The notes beneath the pieces are model-generated. The model saw only the letters and a program-made list of their open reading frames with translations. It ran no database searches and was not told the DNA's origin. Source: Pyrrhosoma nymphula (taxonomy: Eukaryota > Arthropoda > Insecta > Odonata > Coenagrionidae). From it: a DNA stretch of 64,000 nucleotides. This document shows positions 11,160 to 23,777 of the stretch, piece after piece; the stretch's first letter is position 1, and the number at the start of each line of letters is the position of its first letter. The translations under genes were made by a program, and so were the position numbers. The stretch is from assembly GCA_963573305.1 (NCBI GenBank), contig OY754331.1, forward strand, positions 71,289,275-71,353,274. The letters are read 5' to 3'.

Positions 11160-12240
11160 GCCCAGACTATATGTACCCTCGGAGTCTCTTGCGGCTCTCA
11201 ACCTAATCGTTCCATCAGCTGTGCTACACTCTCTTCTCGCTCGTAGCAGTTTTTTAATAGACTGCGGCTTATGGTTTTGTAGGTATGGCTGGAAGGCATT
11301 TTTCATCCTTGCATTTTTTTTTTGGCCATCCCCCCGAACCGACATTAATATCTCATACCCACGGTGACTCCGCCTGAATTGTCAGTTTACGAAGCTGACG
11401 CTCCCGCATCGGATTTCCCCTCCCTTTCCCCTCTTTTCATCTCCACCTCCCGCGCGCTGACGCTAATGAACTTGAGACTTGACGCTCCTCTTTGGGACAC
11501 AATGGAAGTGTTGGGTTCTCTTGAAAGGTTTTCCTTCTTCTTTAGGGTCTTTGGGGGAGGGGACAACGAGGGAGAGAATGGCGAGGAAAGTTACACGCTG
11601 GAAAAAAGGCTGGGAGGAGAAATCCAGGGTAGCTGAAAGTAAGGGTGTGGAAGATGGGAGGAGTGAGAAAGAGAAAAAACTAACCCTGGAAATAGAGAGG
11701 CTTTTAATCTCCGGCGCTTTTAAAGGGATGAGATAAGTGGTGAGAGGGTTGTATAGAGTGTGAGGGAAAGTAGAGAGAGAGGGAGGAGAGAATTTTGAAG
11801 GGAAAAACAGTCGATGGCGTCCCTGATGAAGGGAGACAGGTCAAAGGAGTTGGGGGGTGGGGGGAAATTACAAACCAAGGCAGTCCTTTAGGATTGAGGT
11901 GACACTCCGATACGCGGGGGTGAGGGAAATGAATGAGAAAGGAGGAGAGAGAGAGAGTGAGGAAGACGACAAGGCATCGAAAAATGGGATTTTAAAGAAG
12001 ATGCTATCATTTGGAGAAATTCGCGCACCCTTTCTGGGACTTGAAAAGGGATTCGACACGGATATTAACACTTTCGCTGCGGTCGTTCTGCGGAGACTTA
12101 CAAGCCCTTGTGCAGCGAAAAAGTTAACGATGGGTAGGAATGACCTTGCCAACGTGCCATAGCAGGAGCTACGTTCACAGAAGTCCATCGGGCCAACGTA
12201 GCTGCTACGTTCACAGCAGCTAAAGGGTTAAGACGGCGTA
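11160..12240. other. G+C-richer, purine-rich block without assigned gene
   Basis: The composition shifts to GGGAGAG-type purine runs and more CpG than the surroundings. Overlapping ORFs of 85-106 codons exist on both strands and look like products of composition. Near 12165-12215 the phrase GCTACGTTCACAG occurs twice, about 40 bases apart. It could be regulatory or untranslated sequence of a gene, but nothing proves it. Confidence 0.25.
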
Positions 12241-13353
12241 TTAACTACATAGGCCTAATTGACTTTGGCGCAGATTTCTATCAGCGTTTCATTCTCGAGG
12301 GTAGAGAATTAAAAAAAAGAGAAGTGATTAAAAATTATACACTTATCAACATTGCAAGAAAACTTACTATGCGTTAAGTCAGCGTTCAATTCATAATAAA
12401 ATTGCAAGCTATTTATTCCGAAAAACCTCATACACATAAAAAATGTGTATTTCTCATTTTTTTAGAAACTGCCGTGTTTGAATATATTAAACATATCATA
12501 TTTAACTACCATTTCTTACGGAATCGTTAGAGGTAAGAGAAGTGATAAGAAATTTTCTGGCTCTACGTCTCGTTCGGATAATCGATCCCCAGCTCATCTG
12601 CTCAATGAAACAACGGAAATATTGCTTGCGTCACGGACTAATTGAGGCATGTGAATCATATCCCAATTAGAGGGTAAACATTTACTTTGCATTAGTATCA
12701 GAGATGGAGCATACGGGGTAGCTTGTAAGCCCGCAGCCATATACCCTAAATGGATAATTGGAGGATATTTGTCTAATCATCCGCTGTAAATGTTCGAGAT
12801 TAAAACTTTAAGTACAGGGTAAACAAGCAGTCATTTGCGAAAAGGAGTAACCACATGAAGTCACACTTGGGGGACTTAAGGATTTACGTAGGTACTAGAC
12901 CAAGAGATTTGTAATTTTGCAGCCATACGCATTATAAGCATCTGTGGTATGATGTTAAAATCAACCAAAATAAGGTTAGAGTAGTGAAAGGCTTGGGAAA
13001 AAACGAGTGCCGATTAAATAACCAAATAAGTAAATAAATTACAGCAGATCGTTTACTTCACTTACTCCTTTTTGTACTCGAGAGGGAAAGGAGAAATATA
13101 GAATAGGCACTCAGTGAAGCAACTACATATGTTGATATTAAGTGCCTTGTACCTTAGACGATGCGCGTACTCAAATATAACGTAAAAGGAAGGAAATTCG
13201 TTGCTTTAACATTGCGTTACTAATGGAACATAATTAATTTCAGTTATATACCCCAAAAAGCTGTACCAGATTGTGTAAGAGGGGCTAAAATCAATTACTG
13301 CCCCACCTTTTACTATTACAGTGCTATCATCCCAAGCCAATAATAATCAAATT
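12241..13353. other. No gene recognised
   Basis: AT-rich, with no usable ORF and no repeat structure noticed. Confidence 0.5.
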
Positions 13354-13412
13354 GGGTTGGTGTTGTGGCATTCTTAACTAAAGGACACGGGTTTGATTCC
13401 CGTTAGTGAGAG
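13354..13412 (+). repeat. tRNA-derived SINE head
   Basis: An A-box-like TGGTGTTGTGGCA (13358-13370) is followed about 18 bases later by a B-box-like GGGTTTGATTCCC (13389-13401). The region does not fold as a complete tRNA cloverleaf by eye, and no CCA-side acceptor stem is evident. This suits a decayed tRNA-derived SINE rather than a functional tRNA gene. Confidence 0.5.
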
Positions 13413-14110
13413 ATTTTCTTCAGAGAAGTCCCCTTTCGTTAATATAAAAGAGAACTTCGATTACCGCATCTAGTTCGATAGATGATACCTAGTTACAATG
13501 TTCGTCTTGTTGCATGCCGCACGTTCAGGACAGGTTAATCCAGGTTTTTCCACCCATTCATCACATCGTAATTATTCCTATACCCCGACCATCTAATCGA
13601 CCTTCCCGAATGACCTAGAGAGTGAATGACCAACATATTTGCCTCCCTGCCAACCATCCAAAACGATGTTTGATTGATAATTAAGCAAATATATTAAAGT
13701 AGTCTGAGTGGATACATATTCAAATTAGTTCATCAAGAAATAAGTTACGTCAATGACAAAAACATTCCAACATCATCACCATGAGATGACGATTTTATGC
13801 CTAAAGTAAAAACAGAATTTTAAAAATTGCTCTGCTTTTTCTCAATATTTTCACGCTAGTTCGATCAATTATTACATTGATGCACTAATCTCTGTGCGTC
13901 AATGCCACTAGCGTGAAGGAATTACCATAGAGGGAGAGGCTTGCCATCTGTTGTACCATGCAGAACCTATGCCACAAAACCAACATTCCCGTGTTTCACA
14001 AGGTTTCCTTTTATAATAATTCTAAGAAATGCATTGTGACACATTAAAATCGAAAAACCTCGAACATGTTAAAGTGATACTTGGCGAATCAATTTTGTGG
14101 AATGGAGACA
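13413..14110. other. No gene recognised
   Basis: AT-rich spacer. Nothing is seen beyond the SINE body that may extend a few tens of bases into it. Confidence 0.45.
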
Positions 14111-14190
14111 TGAGTGATGGAAATAATTTTCAATCGTATTATTCCACACCATGAGTAATTTCGACCGGTTTCGAAACAATATACATTTCA
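14110..14190 (-). repeat. Penelope-terminus-like fragment (GAAACCGGTCG motif)
   Basis: The minus strand reads TTTCGAAACCGGTCG (near 14162-14176), then a GTGTGGAATAAT block. The same GAAACCGGTCG string occurs at 28989-28999 downstream of a CTGATGA motif. This phrase is familiar from dispersed arthropod repeats. The upstream half of the motif is not preserved here. Confidence 0.35.
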
Positions 14191-14199
14191 ATTTCAAGC

Positions 14200-15050
14200 A
14201 CAATCATGCATATATTTCACATAAAATCAAGCATATTATATAGGTAATGTGATACACCATTAGGATGGAAAAATAGTTGAAAAGAATCTCAATAGGTTAA
14301 AGAAAGTAGCACCCCATATAATATGGTTAATTTGGTAGTTTATAAAAATATTTCGTTTCCCAAAAGATTTTTCAACGAAATTAAAGTTAAAAAAACAACA
14401 ATTTTGATTTGCCGGCCTCCTTAATTTATTTTTTTCATTATATTTACGGAGCATATTTTACTTGTAATAAAATTGAAGTAATGCTAAAAAATATAATATT
14501 TACCAATAAGATGACTAATGGAAAAGACCTAGCAGAACATTTTGAACTTTGTTATGGACATTATCGCTTAATTGAGCTCGCCTGCTTGCTTCAAATTCAT
14601 GCAATGTGGAGCAATCTTATGCTCAAGGGCCATAAAATAACTTCCATTAGGCACGAGCAGAGTCATGAACTGCTCTCCTGTGCCAACAATGCGAATGTTT
14701 TACGACGCCGCCGTATAAATCGCGCGTATTAACTGTCACTACTCATTCTCCCGGCATTTATGGCACCGTTATGAAATAAATTGCACGCCTTTCGTGGCCA
14801 TGTAGATTTTTGAACGACAAATTCTGCAATCACGAGTGCATACTGAGATGCACTCCATACGAGCGAACTCTCAGGCTATTTTTAAAATGTCGGATTGCAA
14901 ATGCACCGGGTTCAGACCGTTTTACTAACTCCTTTATCAATCGGGAACGATTCCAGAAAAGTCAATCAAAGACACTGAGAAGCAAGCACTAAAAAAATAT
15001 GATCCACATTATTATAAAGCATAAAACCATACGGCGCACTCTAAGACAGA
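14200..15050. other. No gene recognised
   Basis: A 107-codon ORF (14409-14732, +) and shorter ones are present without family resemblance. Confidence 0.4.
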
Positions 15051-15069
15051 TGTATTGGTCACACCCATA

Positions 15070-15290
15070 GACAGAATTAACTAGTTAGAGGCATGGCGGA
15101 AAGAATGATAGAATGCGAGGTCCCTCGGGATGTACCAAGTGACACATATATGCAAGCAGAATTATTCAGGAAATGAAACAGATTACCTATCAGAGCCTGT
15201 AGAAATAATTAGAGGACAGTGAAGAGTAGAGAGCTGCAGTAAACCAATTCCTTAGGATGCATGACGAGGTTGATAACTCATAAGGATGTT
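15070..15290 (+). pseudogene. Probable decayed LINE 3' coding tail
   Basis: Broken plus-strand reading frames give pieces such as ERMIECEVPRDVPSD and, near 15215-15255, a REL-AVNQFLR-like ending. This resembles the C-terminal tail seen more clearly at 44442-44871. Several stops and shifts interrupt it. The assignment depends on that comparison and is weak. Confidence 0.3.
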
Positions 15291-15299
15291 ATCACAATG

Positions 15300-16830
15300 A
15301 GTTACAGAAAGTTGGACGATGTTTCAATAGTTTTTAGAGTAAATAGCGACATCAATGATTCATCGATGATAAGTACTGTGCAAACAACAATGCACGCTGA
15401 TATTTTGGAGACTTAGCACAATATCATGATCAATAGCTTCAAACTGAAGTCCATCGTAGTAGTTGAGAGAGAAGCTCTCCACCTACTTATCCATTCGAGT
15501 CATGATGACGCTGCATAGAAAAGGGATTATTTTCCCACTGCTGGCACTGGATAGCCCGAGTTACGTAGTGCACATAAAGTTTCACAGTTCTTGTTTAAGT
15601 ACCGCGCAGTGTACAATAGCCAAAACTGGAAATGACTTGACACCGTTTGATTAAAAGACAAAATCTCTAACCAAACGATATGCCACTATCTATATTTTAA
15701 GACATAATAAACCGTCATTAAATATGATACGGTGATACATTTAGCATTGGTAAAACCTCCTTTTCATGTACCTTTTTAAGCGCCAGTTCTAATAAACTAA
15801 TGCATTCAGAGGGCAGTACATTAGGATTTAATTTACTGAGGACAAATATTTCGAGAAAAAAGTCGATGACTTCATTTTGCAGACATTATATTAGTCAGCA
15901 AATACGCTTAACACGCGCTCTTTTAATTTAAATCAATAATAAAAATTTAGATATTCACCCAAATGCCAGCAAGCTGGAAAAAAATCGCAATGTAACAGTT
16001 TCTCTTCTTCTTAAGGCAATACTATTATAAATGTACTTCGCGAGCTGTGAATCGTTAAAGTAAAGATTCTGTTTTGGTAAAGATAGATGTGAGACAATTT
16101 TACACGGGTGTGGAAAATATTTGATATGAAATGACTTCCTTTTCAGGAATAGGTTAAAACGTTTTCATACTCAACTTTTTCCTGGTGAATCGAAAATTTG
16201 TAGGTATAGTTAGCAGGTAGCAGTTAGGGTAGGTATAGGTTGCAGCAGATGCTGTTATGAAACGAGTACTTATGATAACTCCACGGTTGAATCACGAGGG
16301 TGTTGATTCAAGAGGATTTACTAGAGAAAAACCGCTAAGGTATCCACGAACACATACGTACATTTTTGCTTATGGTGGTGTAGTTTGCGATTCTCCTTAA
16401 CGACCAAGGCCGTCAGACAGATTTTTACTGCGCGGGTAGCTATGGGAGATCTGGCGTTTTGTAGGCTATCAAGCCAAACATCATTTGGCACGAGTGCAAA
16501 AACGAATGCGTGTTTTCTTCCCATCCTCGTTTGAATCGCATGTGCCGGGATCATCGCGAAAATCTTGTCTCGTAGCCAGAGAGGATTTTAACGGAAGACT
16601 ATGTGTGTGGCGACCATATAGTTTTATCATTGTTTATGTTATTTTGTTTCTTATATTTTGTTGTTGGCCTATTAAATCGTCCACGCAAATAATGTGACTT
16701 ACAAAGGTTGGTATACACGCCATCCTACACTGTCTGCTGTCAACACTACAATCAGTAGGTACCTACTGAAACCTGCGCCGAAAACCCGGCATCATATTCG
16801 GAACTTAAACCGAGTTCGATACCTTGGGGC
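15300..16830. other. No gene recognised
   Basis: AT-rich with only short ORFs. A small cluster of GGTAGCAGTTAGGGTAGG-like short repeats occurs near 16203-16235. Confidence 0.4.
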
Positions 16831-16833
16831 ATG

Positions 16834-17458
16834 TTTACACGATGCTATTCCCAGTGCGTAGTGTCGCTGTTCGGACATTTACTGACATACGGAACCAAAA
16901 TCGTAGCCTCCGAGATGTACGGGCCGTCAGACTACTACGTATACTTTCATTTATCAATCCTACGAAAATCGTGGGAAATGCAATTCCTCGTGATATATGA
17001 TAACGAAAATTTCGTGAAATCAAAAACAGCCATTTTGAAAAATGCCCGTTATTCATCTTTGTTTTCGATTTTCGCAAAACGCTTGACATTTTATTTCTTA
17101 TTTGGTGAGGCAAACAATTTCACCAATTTTAATCAAAATCTGAGAGGTCAAGGGTCAACTCCGAAGTGGCGTGGAATGACCCAAGGGCGTCTAAAAGCCG
17201 ATAGATTAAGAATGTTATATTCCAGCACCGCCAACAGTATTCATTCGAAACACTCGACTCGACTACTACTAACCTGTGACTGGTCATCGGACCCAAGAAT
17301 TGGATGTGAAATATGTATCGAGCTTATTTGTTCTTTGAGTACTGATAATCAGATTCGATTCTTTCATCGGACATGATTACGCTCTTTACACGGTGCGATT
17401 GAAAAACAAAAAACTGAAGTCAATTCGATTTTCAGCGCAGAACTGAGCATAGTGTAAA
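16834..17458. mobile_element. Possible 625-bp TIR DNA element
   Basis: The left end reads TTTACACGATGCTATTCC. The reverse complement of the right end reads TTTACACTATGCTCAGTTC, giving about 12 of the first 13 bases matching. No clean target duplication is visible. The 181-codon ORF inside (16831-17376) begins at the edge and has no recognised domain, so it is unlikely to be a transposase. Confidence 0.3.
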
Positions 17459-17459
17459 A

Positions 17460-19440
17460 TGGCTTTAATTAATGAATTAGCAGAGGATAGCAGAATTTGA
17501 AGAAAATTAAATTTTATCAAAAATCTCCCATAATATTTGAGCAAGCTGAATAGAGCTCTAAGAATTATTTTATCGAAAGAACCACTCACACACTAGTTCG
17601 TAGTAGGGCATAAGCTCAAAATAGTGCCGTCGGCTGTCTCAAGTATATGCTGCGGCCTTGATTCGCTTTGAGCATGCTTATTGTCAGTTTCGGAAATTTT
17701 GGTTCGAAGTTAAAATAAAATCCATTTGACGCAGCAAGGATTTATATTATGCCAAGTTCCAGAAGTATAATGATTATTGGTTTGTCCAATATAGCCTTTT
17801 TTGTGCATCTTCTTTCTTTAGATATGCACCGTGACTTCAACTGCTGAGGACACTCTTGCGATCAGCGGTTTCATGATCATCCACTTGCTTTGTTATCACT
17901 TTACAATTGAAGTTTATCATTACTTGTGGCAACAAGTGAATTCAAAGTGACAGCTGGTGACAGATTTCGCAACTGATAAATGTTGATGGAGAAGTCCCGC
18001 ATGTGACATGAGCTCAATACTTTTTGATAAATATGTTAATCTGACACAAATAATTTGAGTAAAATTCTCACCGTGGGTCACCGTGAGCTTAAGGCTGAGG
18101 CTGGCCGACGAGCCTTCCAGTCCCACATCAATCTGAGATGCATGAAATGGCGAGGATCGTGGATAAACAATTTTACGGGGCGCGTTAGTGGGAGCGTGGA
18201 ACATTACGGGGCAAATAGCGATCGATGGAGAAGGTAACAGTTTCGGCCGACTGCTGATTCACGTGGAGCATTTAGAGAGAAATGACGGGGTTATCTCCAT
18301 ATTCCCCTAGATATACCTGCGTGGAAGGGTAGTGATATTTGTATGTGGGAAGAAACACGCAACTTAGCAGACGTCCACCATCGACCAGTAATCAAAAATA
18401 GACGTCACGTAGAGGAAATAAAACCATCGACCCAATAAACTCCCCCTTTTCCGGCGAGGTACTAACTGGGGACCCGTCCAAGTTCTCCGGTCTCTAGGAA
18501 GGAAAATATGGCTGTCATACATTTCGGTGGGTTTTAATGAGACACGTATGGATCCGAGCGAAGGTATGACGCTCCATTACAATTCCGTTATTTTTAGTTA
18601 TTTGCTGAATTTTAGAAATTCCCCCACCATTCTGAAAACGATGCTTTCGAAAACCGAATTCAACACTGTGGCATTTCACTGGGAAAAGTTGGGTCGGCTG
18701 AGCAGCCACCTCCCTGGTAACATTAATCATGTTTAAACGTAAAAAATATAAAAGAAGGATAATATTATATAAGTACTAACTTTCAGCGGTATTGATAGAT
18801 TCTAATAAACGAAAAGTGATTTAGAACTGTGAAACGATTTAGAAATATTTCATTTTGGCTTCAGATTCTGATAAATATTCAATTGCCTAGGGTACTGATA
18901 AAAGTATTGCGTGACGAAAAATGAGTCAAATGAATTCTATTAAATCACCCAACCAGATATTTCTTTCAAATTTGGTAAATATAATGAAGAAAATTGTGTA
19001 AACTTATTTCAGCTTGATATTGAAGATATCAGGAAGTGATGGCACTAACTAAAAGTGAAATAGTAGCCATTAAAAAACTTCCATCCAGTCATAGCACGAG
19101 ATAACATTTTTTTATTATATGTAAAAATAACATTAAGCTCGAAAGCAATAATAAGCACGAAAAAACACGTTCAAAACTCACATTGAAAACTACACATACG
19201 GAAGGTACATGATCGATTTGAAAAATAATTGTGAATGCCTTTCCATTGCAAGCTTTACATTATTGCCAGAGAAGACTAAATAGGCAGTTTATGGAAATTC
19301 TTCCACTCCCTAGAATGTATCCGATCATCAGCTATTGCCAGCACAAAAATGTTCAGAAGCAAGCATTCAATATCCATCATGATAATTACTTTCAACTCTC
19401 ATAAGCACAGGGATAGGTTGCTTGAATTTCCACATTAGGG
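17460..19440. other. No gene recognised
   Basis: Overlapping short ORFs near 17920-18240 and 18515-18736 occur on both strands and show no family features. Confidence 0.4.
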
Positions 19441-19640
19441 NNNNNNNNNNNNNNNNNNNNNNNNNNNNNNNNNNNNNNNNNNNNNNNNNNNNNNNNNNNN
19501 NNNNNNNNNNNNNNNNNNNNNNNNNNNNNNNNNNNNNNNNNNNNNNNNNNNNNNNNNNNNNNNNNNNNNNNNNNNNNNNNNNNNNNNNNNNNNNNNNNNN
19601 NNNNNNNNNNNNNNNNNNNNNNNNNNNNNNNNNNNNNNNN
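19441..19640. other. Assembly gap (200 N)
   Basis: Exactly 200 N. The round number suggests a placeholder, so the true gap length may differ. The 91-codon ORF across it is an artefact. Confidence 0.99.
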
Positions 19641-20270
19641 CAGGTTCCCGAAATAACCTCCTGTTTCTGCTGGAAAAAATACTGCTTCTTTTTCTAGTAC
19701 ACTAATCCAAAATGTATAGATTCAATCATTTTACCACAGTGGTCACGGTAGTCTCCCCTTCATTTATTTATTCTCATTACTTTTCCAGATCGCAACTTCA
19801 ATTTTTTACAGCTCCGGGAGACTTTGTAGACGCTCTCGACGGATCTCTATCGAAAATGATATTGAACCACCTTTGAGGAGTTTCCCCTTAGGTTAGGCAC
19901 GGGGGCTTGTGAAATTGAGTAACCAGGAAGGGGTTTCAAACGAGGATATTTATTTTTTACCCGCCTGGAGGAAGGTCATGAAATGTCGATCCGCTGCCAT
20001 TACTCGGAACGCGATGAAATGCTGTTAGCGTCTCACGAGATATCGGAACAAAAAAAATGTTTGCGAAGTGGACAGTTTTAGGAGGGTGCTACCTAAAGGG
20101 GTTATCAACGTGAAAGAGAAGAGTAACTTGGAACCATTCCTTTCCCAGATCACGGGCGGATAGCAATAAATCAAGTAAGTACGACAGGCAACTCTCATCC
20201 ACTCATCGACGGCCTTACTTCACATGAACAGTTTCGCATTAAGGTGGCTGGGGCGGTAAACTTGTATCAT
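19641..20270. other. No gene recognised
   Basis: Unique-looking sequence following the gap, somewhat less AT-rich, with no usable ORF. Confidence 0.4.
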
Positions 20271-21010
20271 TAGGTGTACATTTTAATAAAATCAAGAAAG
20301 TCAAAAATATACTAGGGCCCCACTTAATTTCGCAAGCACATCTGTTCATGCGGTGGAACTCACTGTACATACAGTTATGGGAATGATACAGGAATTATAT
20401 CTTACATTTTTGCCTTAATTAAAGCATATCCTGAGCTGTCGATAGGTATCTATATGTTTTTCGAAATTCAGACGAAAATAATCAATAAATATGTTTTTAT
20501 TCCCAAATATTTTACTCCGCGTGATACATTAATATTTTTCAATAACATTTATAGTAGTATGAAATGCATTAATTCGCGTTTCGAAGAAAATCTGTGCACA
20601 TGCTATCGAATAATTACGAAATATATTTTATGTGGCTGCATGTTAAAATAGCAGTTAATAGCCAAAATATTAAATCGAGAAAATGTAAAGGTAGCTGGTG
20701 CTGTGATCTTGGGTCAATAAGTGCATATTTTAATAATATTTATAGTGAAAGTCTTGAAAATACTAGGACCAAATTTAATTTAAGTACATCTGTGCATGAT
20801 ATGGAAATCACCATACACGCAGTGTTGGAAACGACACGAGAATAATATATTTTACATTTTTTGCCTTAATTAACCATGCTACGACCTCAGCTATTGGTGG
20901 TTTTCGGAATTCAACATTTAGTCAAAAATTGACATTAAATATGTTTTCTTTTCGATTATTTCACTCGCAATCAGCGAAATATTTTTATGTATTTTAGTAA
21001 CCACTGGTAA
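20271..21010 (+). repeat. Diverged direct duplication, period about 450 bp
   Basis: Copy 1 (about 20271-20560) and copy 2 (about 20715-21010) share ordered blocks: ACTAGG with CC or AC following, ACATCTGT-CATG, TACATTTTTTGCCTTAATTAA, then TTTTTCGAAATTCA or GGTTTTCGGAATTCA. The shared TACATTTT..GCC lies at 20403 and 20853, a period of 450. Short indels separate the copies. No coding capacity is seen. Confidence 0.6.
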
Positions 21011-21151
21011 TAATTTGAACTGTATTATTTTGCCTTTAGAAAAACCAGCGTATATATTATGGAATTCGAAATAAATCTCATGAGCCACAGGGCTACGTGT
21101 AAATAGCATTGAATGGCTAAAAAACCAAATCGGTACTTTTATTACCAAGGT

Positions 21152-21953
21152 CAGAGGCGGATTTAACGTTGGGCGACGGGGCGGCCACCCAGGGCCTATT
21201 AACTCAGAGCCCACCCATAGAAGCCCGCAGAATCCCAAGCCAAGATATTAAAACAATGTTCTATATTTATTATCAAAATAATCAATGCTTAATTAATTTA
21301 CCTTAAATTACGTTAAATATTATTAACAAAAATGTTTTCATTTTATTAATATAGGGTAAATAAAAGTAAAAGGTAAGCACCTAGCATCCCCCACTGGCAA
21401 ATATTGTGGTGGAATCTTGACTTTCTTAATTGTAAAAGGATTTTTCCCTGGAGCATAAAAACTATTTATATAAACTCAAACATAATAGAAATGGCATATT
21501 GGCATGGCATTGAATGGTTAAATATTCAGCTTCCTATCATACATTTATTTATTAATAAATGTATTAAATCACTCTGATAATGAGAAACAGCAAGTAGGTA
21601 ATTATTGTTGATTTTTTTCCGGTCATATATTACTCTGCGAGTCTCCCGCGCAAATTTTGCACACAGAATGTCTTTTTTTCCCCGCACGCCAAAAAGGATC
21701 CAGTGTCATGTACATAGGCGTCAGTTTTGTACGTGGTGAAATAAATTATCGAATATTAAAACAAAATTAAACATTATTTTACATTTTTTAAATGTGTTGC
21801 ATTTGTAAAAAATTAAAACTTAAAACGTAATAATCGCGCGTGTGCAATTTAATAAATCTAATACATTGAATTGGTAAATTTATCATATAAATAATACAAG
21901 GCCCTTTTTAGTTCCACCGGATGGGGCCCTCGAATAACGTAATCCGCCAATTG
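21152..21953. mobile_element. hAT-like non-autonomous element remnant
   Basis: The left end reads CAGAGGCGGATTTAACGTTG, followed by a G-rich GGGCGACGGGGCGGCCACCC. The right end, reverse complemented, reads GGCGGATTACGTTATTCGAG, followed by GGGCCCC. This CAGxGGCGGATTTA start with a gggcgacggggc follow-up is a style I know from hAT-type elements. The extreme right bases are degraded and no 8-bp target duplication is clear. There is no transposase inside the 800 bp. Confidence 0.45.
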
Positions 21954-22663
21954 TTTAGGCAGTTTTAAAAAAAGATAACCTTCATATTAAGGTATAAGTG
22001 TACACAACGTGAATTGCAATTGGATTCCTGTAGTATTTGGTTTCAAAGTTAAATAAAACTAATTTGACTACCTGATAGAAGCACGATTCTTAGAGAGCTA
22101 GCGCATGGTAACGTTTAAGTACTTTTACCATTAAGTTTATTAGACCAAGATTTTTCTTTAGTCATTAGAGACCATATTTAATTTTTAAGTTCAAGCGGTT
22201 GTACGAAGTATGAAGAAGATAGACGCAATAACATTGTTCCATACGCCTGAACTTCTCAGTAATCAAAAAATTAAGGCAAATGAGATATTTGACTCATAAC
22301 TTGACTTATTTTTTTCACGCAGTAAGCTGAAAACCCCTTCACAATAGAAGGTATTTTTTGAAATTTTATAAAAAGCATTACAGTAGGAATTATACTGATT
22401 TTAAAAATAATTGAGGAAACATTCACTTCACACAGTTTTTTTCATACGCCATTTATTCCTATCCTATGGAAAACGGTTACTACTATGGAAAATACATTGT
22501 AAGTAGTGTATAAGTGTATTTCGATGTTAACAGAAGGACGACGACAATGATTCTTCCTTTACCTCTCGCTGAAGAAGGTGGCGGCGACCACCGAAATATT
22601 CAAAACCCGTATGAGTTCTTTTTTTTAGGTGTTTTTTTCCTTTTAGTCACCCTAGTGACGAAG

Positions 22664-22674
<11 letters not shown>
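21954..22674. other. No gene recognised
   Basis: AT-rich sequence. The 117-codon ORF at 22514-22867 is largely created by the TA microsatellites. Confidence 0.4.
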
Positions 22675-22726
<52 letters not shown>

Positions 22727-22774
22727 CCAATTTTATATGTTTCCTATCCTCTTTCTTTCACCACCTGTTTGAAC

Positions 22775-22831
<57 letters not shown>
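22675..22831. repeat. Two TA dinucleotide tracts flanking 58 bp
   Basis: Uninterrupted TA runs lie at 22675-22723 (49 bp) and 22782-22831 (50 bp), separated by a 58-bp non-repetitive spacer. Nearly equal lengths on both sides of a short spacer are unusual for independent expansion. Confidence 0.95.
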
Positions 22832-22833
<2 letters not shown>

Positions 22834-22859
22834 TGAGTTCAAAATCACTGAACTTTATG

Positions 22860-23640
22860 TGCAGTGACATCTCTCTCTTAACCTACATTAAGTTGTGCTT
22901 TTATTATAAAAAAAAGTTTAGCCAAAAACGTATCAGACTCCATGAGCATTCGAAAAAACCCACTCTACTACCGTAACCCATCCTCATCAATAGCTGTACT
23001 AGTCTACATCTGTAATGTGACACTACATGTGAAAAAGTTACAAATTATAATCTGACTCAAGCAATGATTGAACAACATGCAGGGCACAGCCCCTTCAGTG
23101 GGCTTTTAACATAATAGGGCATCGAATTTTTTAAATGCAGGGGTATCAGCACTTGCTTATTTTACGACATAATCTTCCTCGTTCCTGGAGGTTAGAATTA
23201 TTACACTTAATTGAGAGGCATTATTAAAATATCGCGGGAAAATAATTAATCAGATATTGCTGAATCAGATAATAATCAGGTATGCATTGTATTAAAACAA
23301 GGCGATGTAGATTACCTAGTGATAGTAAGTTGGTTCATACTTGCCAGCCGTAACTTTATGGATCTTTCGTGTTAATTGCAGCCACAATATTTAAAACGGT
23401 CCATTAACTGGTCATGCTCTCAAAGCATGGCGTATGTCCTCTGATCCTTAATACCAGCGAAAGTCATAGACATGGCTTAACTCACGAAAATTTTCAATAG
23501 AAAAAGGTCACGTAGTGACGCGTCGGCTGAGAATATTTTGGTTTCCTGACCAATGAGCAGACCGCTGCGCCAGCCAAAATTCTTGAATCAAGGGCTAACC
23601 ATTCATCTGGAAATTTTACGCATCCTTTTTTGTTCATCAC
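22860..23640. other. No gene recognised; a degraded A-box-like tRNA fragment near 23560
   Basis: The minus strand at 23559-23573 reads TGGCGCAGCGGTCTG, close to a tRNA A box. No B box follows, so a SINE is only suspected. The rest is featureless. Confidence 0.3.
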
Positions 23641-23777
23641 GGCAGAGTTATCATCGTACATAGCATACTCCAGCAGTCATTCTCCTATAATTTAGTCACA
23701 GGTCAAGTAAGCCTTTGTTGACGGTTACCAACCTCTTGCGGAACCACAAAAATGAAACTTATAACCTCAAGGTCATT

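Noticed and set aside
16831..17376. 181-codon ORF as a transposase
   Set aside because: No DDE, HTH or zinc-finger pattern is visible. It begins within three bases of a suspected TIR edge by chance.
19422..19697. ORF crossing the N gap
   Set aside because: Most of it is unknown sequence, so it cannot be interpreted.
22514..22867. 117-codon ORF rich in isoleucine and tyrosine
   Set aside because: Produced by the two TA microsatellites, which encode alternating I and Y.
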